DNA of 9,186 nt from positions 1-9,186 of the forward strand of contig CAMPIL010000131.1 of the NCBI GenBank assembly GCA_946886375.1, given 5' to 3'. The notes under the pieces were generated by a model. That model was not told where the DNA came from, made no database searches, and saw only the letters and a list, made by a program, of their open reading frames with translations. The position numbers and the translations under genes are program-made. Positions 1-5,052 of the stretch are shown piece by piece (the first letter of the stretch is position 1; every line of letters begins with the position of its first letter). Source of the DNA: an uncultured Phycisphaerales bacterium (lineage in GTDB: Bacteria; Planctomycetota; Phycisphaerae; Phycisphaerales; SM1A02).

Positions 1-128
1 CGGATTGCATCGTCACCGAAGCGCCCAAGGAGAAAGAAGCCGCGGGCGGGCATGAGCACGGCGGCGGCATGGGTGGAATGGGCGGCGGCATGCCGGGCAT
101 GGGCGGCATGGGTGGAATGGGCTTCTAA
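1..128 (+). CDS. groEL: C-terminal end of a GroEL chaperonin subunit (partial, 5' end outside the window)
   Basis: Only the last 41 codons are present; the reading frame begins at base 3 and ends at TAA 126-128. The visible protein starts DCIVTEAPKEKEAAGG, which matches the end of the GroEL equatorial domain (compare the [12 protein letters not shown] ending of the second GroEL at 562). It then runs into a glycine/methionine tail made of GGM-type repeats, with two histidines near its start and a terminal Phe. GGM tails are diagnostic of canonical group I chaperonins; they project into the folding cavity floor and affect ATPase activity and substrate folding. The gene lies 48 nt upstream of groES, in the reverse of the usual groES-groEL order. 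The tail alone identifies the family firmly; nothing can be said about the rest of the protein. Confidence 0.93.
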   Translation, partial: DCIVTEAPKEKEAAGGHEHGGGMGGMGGGMPGMGGMGGMGF

Positions 129-176
129 ATCACAACGACACGAACTGACACAAAGCATTTTCCTGGAGACAAACTC

Positions 177-467
177 ATGTCCGTCAAACCCCTTGAAGAT
201 CGCGTTCTCATCAAGCCGCTTGATCCTGAATCCAAGACCGCGTCCGGCATCTACCTGCCGGAGACCGCCAAGGAAAAGCCCATGCAGGGCAAGGTCGTCG
301 CCGTCGGCCCGGGCAAACTGCTCGACAACGGCGAGCGCGTCAGCCCCTCGGTCAAGAAGGGCGACACCGTCGTCTTCGGCAAGTACTCCGGCACCGAAGT
401 TGAAATCAAGGACGTCACGCACCTCATCGTCCGCGAAAGCGAACTGCTCGGCGTGATCGAAGGCTGA
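177..467 (+). CDS. groES: Co-chaperonin GroES (10 kDa)
   Basis: This 96-residue protein has the normal GroES length. GroES forms the heptameric lid that binds GroEL rings in the cytosol and encloses the folding chamber. The N-terminal strand MSVKPLEDRVLIK is typical. The mobile loop spans about residues 17-36, with the hydrophobic IYL tripeptide at 25-27 that would dock on the GroEL apical domains. The conserved GKVVAVGPG turn follows at 38-46, and KKGDTVVFGKYSGTEV at 60-75 is the usual core. The start at 177 is supported by a GGAG site at 165-168, 8 nt upstream. It sits between two groEL genes, so one GroES probably serves both rings. No CIRCE operator (HrcA site) is visible in the 48 nt upstream, so any heat regulation probably acts at a promoter before the first groEL, outside the window. 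Confidence 0.97.
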   Translation: MSVKPLEDRVLIKPLDPESKTASGIYLPETAKEKPMQGKVVAVGPGKLLDNGERVSPSVKKGDTVVFGKYSGTEVEIKDVTHLIVRESELLGVIEG

Positions 468-476
468 TCAGAGCGA

Positions 477-497
477 GCCGGCACGTGTCGTGCCGGT
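477..497 (+). other. Short perfect hairpin in the groES-groEL gap
   Basis: Bases 478-485 (CCGGCACG) pair perfectly with 489-496 (CGTGCCGG) around a TGT loop, and G477-T497 adds a wobble pair. It begins 10 nt after the groES stop. No T-run follows, so it does not look like a classical intrinsic terminator. Possible roles are partial attenuation, protection of the upstream message from 3' exonucleases, or an RNA processing point that uncouples groES from groEL levels. Role is inference; the inverted repeat is directly visible. Confidence 0.55.
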
Positions 498-561
498 GAG
501 CATTCGTCATTCGTACATCAACCGGACCGAAACCATCCGGCTCACTGACTGAGACAACACC

Positions 562-2175
562 ATGGCTAGCAAACAACTGATGTTCTCCACGACCGCGCAG
601 CAGGAACTCAAGGACGGCGTGCAGCAGATCGCCCGGGCCGTGGGCGTGACGCTCGGCCCCACGGGCCGGCACGTCGCCCTGCAGAAGGCCTTCGGCGGCC
701 CCACGATCACCAAGGACGGCGTCACCGTCGCCAAGGAAGTCGAACTCGCCCAGCCCTTTGAGAACATGGGCGCGAAGATGATCAACGAGGTGGCCAAGAA
801 GACCGCTGACGTCGCGGGCGACGGCACCACCACCGCCACGCTCCTGGCCGAGGCGATCTACCTCGACGGCCTGCGCTACACCGCTTCCGGCGCGAACTCG
901 TCGGCCGTGCAGCGCGGCATCACCGCCGCCGCAGTAGTAGCAGGCGAAGCCATCGAGAAAATGGCCACCAAGACCCGCGGCAAGGATGATCTTAAGAAAA
1001 TCGCCACCGTCTCCGCCAATCATGAAGCGACCATCGGTGAAATCATCGCTGAGGCGATCAACAGGGTCGGGGCTGATGGCGTCGTTGAGGTTGAGGAAGG
1101 CAAAACCGCCGACACGACTTTGGAATACGTCGAAGGCATGTCGTTCGACAAGGGTTATCTCTCGCCTTACTTCATGACCGATCCCAAGAAGGCCGAGTGC
1201 GTGCTGGAGAATTGCAGCATCCTCATCTACGAGAAGAAGATCGGCAATCTGGCCGACCTGCTGCCCCTGCTCAACAAGGTGGCGACAAGCGGCAAGCCGC
1301 TGCTGATCATTGCAGAGGATGTGGAAAACGAAGCCCTCGCTGCGCTGGTTGTGAATCGGCTGCGTGGCGTGCTGCAGGTGTGCGCGGTCAAGGCGCCGGG
1401 TTTCGGCGATCGCCGCAAGGCCATGCTCGGCGACATCGCGGTGCTCACCGGCGGGACGTTCTTCGCTGAAGACCTCGGCCGCAATCTTGAGGACGTTCAA
1501 CTGGATGAACTCGGCAAGGCCGACCGCGTCGTCGTGGGCAAGGACTCAACGACCATCATCAAGGGCGCGGGCAAGAAAAAGGAAATTGAAGCTCGAGCCG
1601 CGCAGATTCGCGCCCAGATCGAAAAGACCACCAGCGATTACGATCGCGAGAAATTGCAGGAACGTCTGGCCAAACTCACGGGCGGCGTCGCGATCATCAA
1701 CGTGGGCGCTGCGACCGAAACCGCCATGAAGGAACGGAAGGCACGCGTCGAGGACGCATTGCACGCCACCCGCGCCGCGGCCAAGGAAGGCTACGTGCCC
1801 GGCGGCGGAGTCGCCTGTCTGCGCGCCATTCCCGCAGTGCTTGAGGGGGCGCGCAAGGGCAAGGGCGATGAGAAGATCGGCTTTGAAATTGTCGCCAAGG
1901 CGCTGGAAGCGCCCGCTCGCCAAATCGCCGAAAACGCAGGCGTCGATGGCGACCTGGTCGTCGAGAGGGTCAAGGAAGGCAAAGGCGGCTTCGGCTTCAA
2001 CGCGGGAACCGGCGAGTACGAGGACCTCGTGAAGTCCGGCATCATCTATCCGGCGCTGGTCGTGCGCACCGCGCTGCAGAATGCCGCCTCAGTGTCCGGC
2101 CTGATGCTCACCACCGACGTACTCGTGACGGAGTTGAAGGACGAGACGGAACCCGTCGAAAACGCAATCTCGTGA
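562..2175 (+). CDS. groEL2: Second GroEL chaperonin subunit, lacking the GGM tail
   Basis: This 537-residue protein is a complete group I chaperonin subunit, an ATP-driven folding chamber protein of the cytosol. Its numbering is collinear with E. coli GroEL at key sites. ATPase residues are D52 (TITKDG), D87 (AGDGTTT) and D398 ([13 protein letters not shown]). Apical substrate and GroES contact residues Y199, Y203, F204, L234, L237, L259, V263 and V264 are all present. The hinge motif [11 protein letters not shown] is at 279-289 and PGGGVA at 413-418. It should therefore bind ATP, GroES and unfolded substrates. The odd part is the C-terminus: it ends [15 protein letters not shown], short and acidic, with no GGM repeat, unlike the groEL whose end lies at 1-128. 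The ribosome site is weak (GAG at 551-553, ACTGAGACAACACC before ATG). It lies 94 nt after groES and 103 nt before dnaJ, with a hairpin in each gap. Confidence 0.96.
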   Translation: MASKQLMFSTTAQQELKDGVQQIARAVGVTLGPTGRHVALQKAFGGPTITKDGVTVAKEVELAQPFENMGAKMINEVAKKTADVAGDGTTTATLLAEAIYLDGLRYTASGANSSAVQRGITAAAVVAGEAIEKMATKTRGKDDLKKIATVSANHEATIGEIIAEAINRVGADGVVEVEEGKTADTTLEYVEGMSFDKGYLSPYFMTDPKKAECVLENCSILIYEKKIGNLADLLPLLNKVATSGKPLLIIAEDVENEALAALVVNRLRGVLQVCAVKAPGFGDRRKAMLGDIAVLTGGTFFAEDLGRNLEDVQLDELGKADRVVVGKDSTTIIKGAGKKKEIEARAAQIRAQIEKTTSDYDREKLQERLAKLTGGVAIINVGAATETAMKERKARVEDALHATRAAAKEGYVPGGGVACLRAIPAVLEGARKGKGDEKIGFEIVAKALEAPARQIAENAGVDGDLVVERVKEGKGGFGFNAGTGEYEDLVKSGIIYPALVVRTALQNAASVSGLMLTTDVLVTELKDETEPVENAIS

Positions 2176-2206
2176 ACCGCGATAGAGTTTTCGCATGAAC
2201 CAAAGG

Positions 2207-2261
2207 CCGCTTGCGGCTCAGCACGCGCTGCGTGACGCAGCGTGCGCTGAGCCGCAAGCGG
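2207..2261. repeat. Very long imperfect palindrome (26-bp stem, 3-nt loop) between groEL2 and dnaJ
   Basis: Bases 2207-2232 pair with 2236-2261 around the loop TGA. The outer 16 pairs (arm CCGCTTGCGGCTCAGC) are perfect. One A-C mismatch (2223/2245) and one G-T wobble (2225/2243) interrupt the inner part, which closes with a perfect run of seven pairs. In RNA this would be extremely stable. No T-run follows, so it is not a standard intrinsic terminator. It ends 17 nt before the preferred dnaJ start. No second copy of the arm was seen elsewhere in the window. Candidates are a REP-like dispersed palindrome, an RNase III or other processing site, or a mRNA stabiliser or attenuator separating groEL2 from dnaJ-grpE-fmdB. 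Confidence 0.85.
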
Positions 2262-2278
2262 TTGCTGACCATCGCCAC

Positions 2279-3427
2279 ATGCCGACCACGCGCGATTACT
2301 ACGAAATCCTTTCCATAGAGAAGTCTGCGACTTCCGAGGAGATCAAGCGCGCGTATCGCCGCATGGCGATGAAATATCACCCCGACCGCAATCCCAATGA
2401 CGCGGAAGCCGAGGCGAAGTTCAAGGAATGCGCCGAGGCCTACGAGGTGCTCGCCGATTCCGAACGCCGCGCCATCTACGACCGCTACGGCCATGAGGGT
2501 TTGCGGTCACGACCGGTGCACGACTTCCGCTCGATGAACGTCGAGGACATCTTCTCGATGTTCAACGACATTTTCGGCGGCGGGTTCGCCGGCACGGGCG
2601 GCGGGCGGCGCAGCGGCGGCGTGCCGCGCGGATACGACCTGGAAACCGAAGTCGAAATCACGCTTGAGGAAGTCCTGACCGGCGCGGCTCGAGATGTCGA
2701 GTTCAAGCGACTGGACGTCTGTCAGACCTGCAGCGGCACGGGCGCAAAGCCCGGCACCAAGCCTGTGACCTGCTCGACCTGCGGCGGGGTAGGCCAGGTC
2801 ATCCAGACCGGGTTGGGTGGCATGTTCCGGATGCAGACGACCTGTCCGCATTGTCAGGGCCGAGGAACAGTGATCGTGGACAAGTGTCCAGATTGCCGCG
2901 GCGCTGGGCGCGTGTCCGTCAAGCGCAAACTCACGGTGAAGATTCCTGCGGGCATTCACGATGGCCAGGCGGTGCGCGTGCAAGGCGAAGGCGAGCCGCC
3001 GCCCCCGGAATTGAACGCGGCCGGCCAAGGGCTGCGGGGCGACCTGCACGTGGTGGTTCGAGTACAGGACCACGACCAGTTCGAACGCGATGGCGACGAT
3101 CTGCTGCTCGCAGTGCCGGTCAACTTCACGCAACTGGCGCTCGGGGCGACGCTTGATGTGCCCACCATCGATGGCGACCGGACGCTGAACGTCCCCGCGG
3201 GCACGCAGCACGGAGCGCTTTTTCGAATCGACGAGGCAGGTTTGCCCAATTTGCGCAGCGGCAAGCGCGGCGCACTGGTCTGCATCATCCAACTCGTCGT
3301 GCCACGCAGACTCAACGAATCGCAGAAGCGGCTTTTGGCTGAGTACGCCAAAACCGAGGACGTCAATGTCAGCAGTCCACAGGAATCAACCTGGGAAAAG
3401 ATCAAACGTGCCGTCAAAGGCGGCTAA
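2279..3427 (+). CDS. dnaJ: Type I DnaJ (Hsp40) co-chaperone
   Basis: DnaJ delivers unfolded clients to DnaK (Hsp70) and stimulates its ATPase. The 382-residue product has the full type I layout. The J domain covers about 3-70, with the HPD triad at 34-36 in KYHPDRN. A short G/F segment lies about 95-118. The zinc-binding domain at about 148-210 has four CxxCxGxG-type repeats with cysteine pairs C148/C151, C165/C168, C189/C192 and C203/C206. Two C-terminal beta domains follow ([19 protein letters not shown] at 220-238, then VPAGTQHG at 305-312). The start at 2279 gives the canonical [11 protein letters not shown] opening. The frame is open back to an ATG at 2195, but the 28 extra residues are encoded largely by the palindrome at 2207-2261. 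No Shine-Dalgarno is visible before 2279. grpE follows 22 nt later; dnaK is not in the window. Confidence 0.96.
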   Translation: MPTTRDYYEILSIEKSATSEEIKRAYRRMAMKYHPDRNPNDAEAEAKFKECAEAYEVLADSERRAIYDRYGHEGLRSRPVHDFRSMNVEDIFSMFNDIFGGGFAGTGGGRRSGGVPRGYDLETEVEITLEEVLTGAARDVEFKRLDVCQTCSGTGAKPGTKPVTCSTCGGVGQVIQTGLGGMFRMQTTCPHCQGRGTVIVDKCPDCRGAGRVSVKRKLTVKIPAGIHDGQAVRVQGEGEPPPPELNAAGQGLRGDLHVVVRVQDHDQFERDGDDLLLAVPVNFTQLALGATLDVPTIDGDRTLNVPAGTQHGALFRIDEAGLPNLRSGKRGALVCIIQLVVPRRLNESQKRLLAEYAKTEDVNVSSPQESTWEKIKRAVKGG

Positions 3428-3449
3428 CTGAGAACTATCCAGACCTAGA

Positions 3450-4055
3450 ATGAACGCGGTTGCAGTCATGCGCAAGTCCGAACACCAATCCAAGCAGGCT
3501 GAATACGACGCCAACCAGAATGCGGCTGCGTCCGATACGACCGGCGACGGCGCGTCCGAGCCGCAGCAAGTTGAACTTTCCGAAGAAGCCGCCGACATCG
3601 TCCGGCAGCTTCAGGCGGAACTGGATGAAGCCGTCGAAGCGCGCAAGCGCGCTCTGGCTGACTTCCGCAATTATCAGCGCCGCGCCCTGGAAAGCGAGCA
3701 GCGAGCGCTGGAAAGCGGCGCGGCCCGCGTTGTCCGCGCCCTGTTGCCGATCGTGGACAACTTCGATCTCACGCTGGCTCACAAGGCTGACCGCATGACC
3801 ACCGAGCAGTTGCTCAGCGCGGTGCGGATGGTCCGGGACGAATTGAACAAGGCCCTGCAGTCCCAAGGGGTTCAGCGCATCGAGCCGGCCCGCGGCGAGC
3901 CGTTCGATCCGCATCGCCACGAGGCAGTGATGCGCCAGCCCGCCGACGACGTCGAGCCCAATTCGGTTGTGGCCACCATGCAACCGGGATATTCTCACGG
4001 GGATTTCGTGCTTCGACCGGCGAAGGTTTCCATTTCGCCCGGCGCCGAGGAGTAA
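3450..4055 (+). CDS. grpE: GrpE nucleotide-exchange factor for DnaK
   Basis: GrpE is a dimer that opens the DnaK nucleotide cleft to release ADP, completing the DnaK-DnaJ cycle in the cytosol. The 201-residue protein has a variable, polar N-terminus (1-42), then a long helix rich in Glu, Arg and Ala at about 43-95. Diagnostic segments are ADFRNYQRRA (70-79), ALLPIVDNFDLTLAH (97-111), LNKALQSQGVQRIEP (132-146), GEPFDPHRHEAV (149-160) and a C-terminal beta-wing with MQPGYSHGDFVLRPAKVSIS (177-196). The ATG at 3450 is chosen as the first start after dnaJ; another in-frame ATG at 3468 is possible, because the site ahead of 3450 (CAGACCTAGA) is weak and the N-terminus is not conserved. It is 22 nt after dnaJ and 9 nt before the zinc-ribbon gene, so translational coupling is likely. 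Confidence 0.95.
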   Translation: MNAVAVMRKSEHQSKQAEYDANQNAAASDTTGDGASEPQQVELSEEAADIVRQLQAELDEAVEARKRALADFRNYQRRALESEQRALESGAARVVRALLPIVDNFDLTLAHKADRMTTEQLLSAVRMVRDELNKALQSQGVQRIEPARGEPFDPHRHEAVMRQPADDVEPNSVVATMQPGYSHGDFVLRPAKVSISPGAEE

Positions 4056-4064
4056 TCAAGAGGG

Positions 4065-4424
4065 ATGCCAACTTACGAATATCGCTGCAACGCGTGCGGC
4101 CACGCGTTTGAGTTGTTCCAGTCCATGACTGCGCCCGTCAAGCGCAAGTGCCCCAAGTGCGCCAAGTCCAAACTGGAGCGGCTGATCGGCACGGGCGCGG
4201 GCATCATCTTCAAGGGTGGCGGCTTCTATCAAACCGATTACCGCAGCGATCATTACAAGAAAGCCGTCGAAGCCGAGAAGAAGCCCGCCGAACCTGCCGC
4301 CGATGCCAAGACTCCGGCGAAATCCGAAACGAAGGCTGACGTCTCCACCGTGGCTGAATCAAAGCACCAGACCAAGCCTCAACGCAAGGGCAGCGCGGCA
4401 TCATCGCGGCGCAAGGCAGATTGA
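4065..4424 (+). CDS. FmdB-family small zinc-ribbon protein
   Basis: The 119-residue protein opens with MPTYEYRCNACGHAFE, the hallmark of the FmdB / CxxC-CxxC-SSSS family. Cysteine pairs C8/C11 and C29/C32 would bind one zinc ion. The family is named after a putative regulator in a formamidase operon, but the function of most members is unknown. Residues 47-60 (GIIFKGGGFYQTDY) match the conserved segment that follows the ribbon. From about residue 65 the sequence becomes a low-complexity Lys/Ala/Glu/Ser/Pro tail ending in a basic RRKAD, probably disordered. The start lies 9 nt after the grpE stop. GAGGAG at 4047-4052 overlaps the grpE end and could act as the ribosome site; AGAGGG at 4059-4064 abuts the ATG. 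As last gene of the chaperone cluster it may be co-expressed with dnaJ-grpE, but a folding role is only suggested by position. Confidence 0.9.
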   Translation: MPTYEYRCNACGHAFELFQSMTAPVKRKCPKCAKSKLERLIGTGAGIIFKGGGFYQTDYRSDHYKKAVEAEKKPAEPAADAKTPAKSETKADVSTVAESKHQTKPQRKGSAASSRRKAD

Positions 4425-4440
4425 CCGGCAGTGCGCAGGA

Positions 4441-4869
4441 TCACTGCGTCTGCACGACGATCCAACTTCCAAGCGCGGTGTTCCGGCGAAGTATCCACGT
4501 CTGACCCGTATCCAGATCGATCAAGAACGTGCCGCCGCCGACTTGGCGCACGTCAAGAAAGCCGCTGGTCGGTTGAGTGACGGGCCGCACGAGGCGCAGC
4601 CACAGGCCCTTGGCGCTCGGCCCGGACAGGTCGCCGTTGAACCGCAGCAGCTCGCCGGTGGCGGTGTCGAATCGTGTGACTGTGTTGTCGAGATTGATGA
4701 CGCGAACTCGGGGGAAGATCAAGTCGGGCGAATTGATCACCTGCGCCTGAGTCGTGCCGGCGCTCTGCGTGCCGGTGGTTTGCGTGCTGGTGAACTGTGC
4801 CACGGCCAGCGTTGTCGCGAGCATCGCGACACCGGCCGCAACCGACCATTTGCGGAAGATTGAGCCCAT
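4441..4869 (-). CDS. Small predicted exported protein of unknown function with duplicated DTxTG motifs
   Basis: I do not recognise this 142-residue protein. It begins with a good Sec signal peptide: positive MGSIFRKW, a hydrophobic stretch WSVAAGVAMLATTLAVA, and probable cleavage after AVA near residue 24. A Thr/Ser/Gln/Gly-rich linker follows (about 25-43). The rest looks beta-rich and carries two related segments, TRFDTATGELLRFNGD near 65-80 and FLIDLDTGQTWILRR near 115-129. Both have the form D-T-x-T-G or D-L-D-T-G followed by a hydrophobic and a basic residue, as in short repeats that describe a bound or displayed value in beta-propeller-like proteins. The start is firm: AAAGGAGGTT (complement of 4873-4882) lies 3 nt before the ATG, counted from the last T. 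It is convergent with fmdB (16 nt apart) and divergent from rnr. There is no catalytic motif. Confidence 0.8.
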   Translation of the reverse strand: MGSIFRKWSVAAGVAMLATTLAVAQFTSTQTTGTQSAGTTQAQVINSPDLIFPRVRVINLDNTVTRFDTATGELLRFNGDLSGPSAKGLWLRLVRPVTQPTSGFLDVRQVGGGTFLIDLDTGQTWILRRNTALGSWIVVQTQ

Positions 4870-5052
4870 GCGAACCTCCTTTGGATCTCATTCGCGGGCC
4901 ATACAGAGCCACGCGGCGCGTCCCGTGAAACTCCATGGTCGGCGCGTGCGGATGTGCCATCATCAAAAGAACTGATTCCAACCGTCTCATCCGTGCGGTT
5001 TGCGTGCTATGCGGTTCGGCCCTATGGTCCAAGTGAGCCCGAGGTCACTTTC
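4870..5052. other. Divergent intergenic region between the exported protein gene and rnr
   Basis: These 183 nt hold the strong Shine-Dalgarno of the leftward gene (complement of 4873-4882) and the proposed rnr promoter and ribosome site. The rnr frame stays open upstream to an ATG at 4954, but those 33 codons do not resemble an RNase R N-terminus. No clear promoter for the leftward gene was found. Confidence 0.6.
5000..5028 (+). promoter_or_regulatory. Candidate sigma-70-like promoter for rnr
   Basis: TTGCGT at 5000-5005 and TATGGT at 5023-5028 are separated by 17 nt. They match the -35 and -10 consensus at about three and four of six positions. Transcription would start near 5035, giving a short leader with GAGGT at 5041-5045 ahead of the ATG at 5053. 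The spacing is right but the boxes are weak, so this is a tentative call. Confidence 0.3.

Noticed and set aside
52..122. Repetitive GGC/ATG-rich DNA as a tandem repeat locus
   Set aside because: It is simply the coding sequence of the GGM tail of GroEL.
129..176. CIRCE (HrcA) operator before groES
   Set aside because: No TTAGCACTC / GAGTGCTAA inverted repeat is present here or in the other chaperone intergenic gaps.
52..456. Forward open frame of 134 codons spanning the groEL tail and groES
   Set aside because: It is out of frame with both real genes; its sequence is Ala/Trp/Arg/Ser-rich noise from the GGM repeat and the groES coding sequence.
501..514. Tandem repeat CATTCGT x2 in the groES-groEL2 gap
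   Set aside because: Two 7-nt copies only; likely chance with no associated signal.
424..1500. Long antisense open frame of 358 codons opposite groEL2
   Set aside because: It lies opposite unmistakable GroEL sequence; its translation has no recognisable domain and is an effect of high GC and codon bias.
2507..3292. Antisense open frame of 261 codons opposite dnaJ
   Set aside because: Shadow of the DnaJ zinc-finger and C-terminal domains; no protein-like features of its own.
4428..4447. Inverted repeat GCAGTG / CACTGC between fmdB and the convergent gene as a bidirectional terminator
   Set aside because: Only six pairs with an 8-nt loop, no T-run on either strand, and it extends into coding sequence; too weak to call.
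4954..5052. Upstream in-frame extension of rnr by 33 codons
   Set aside because: The extra residues do not fit an RNase R N-terminus, the candidate promoter lies inside the stretch, and a GAGGT ribosome site precedes the ATG at 5053.
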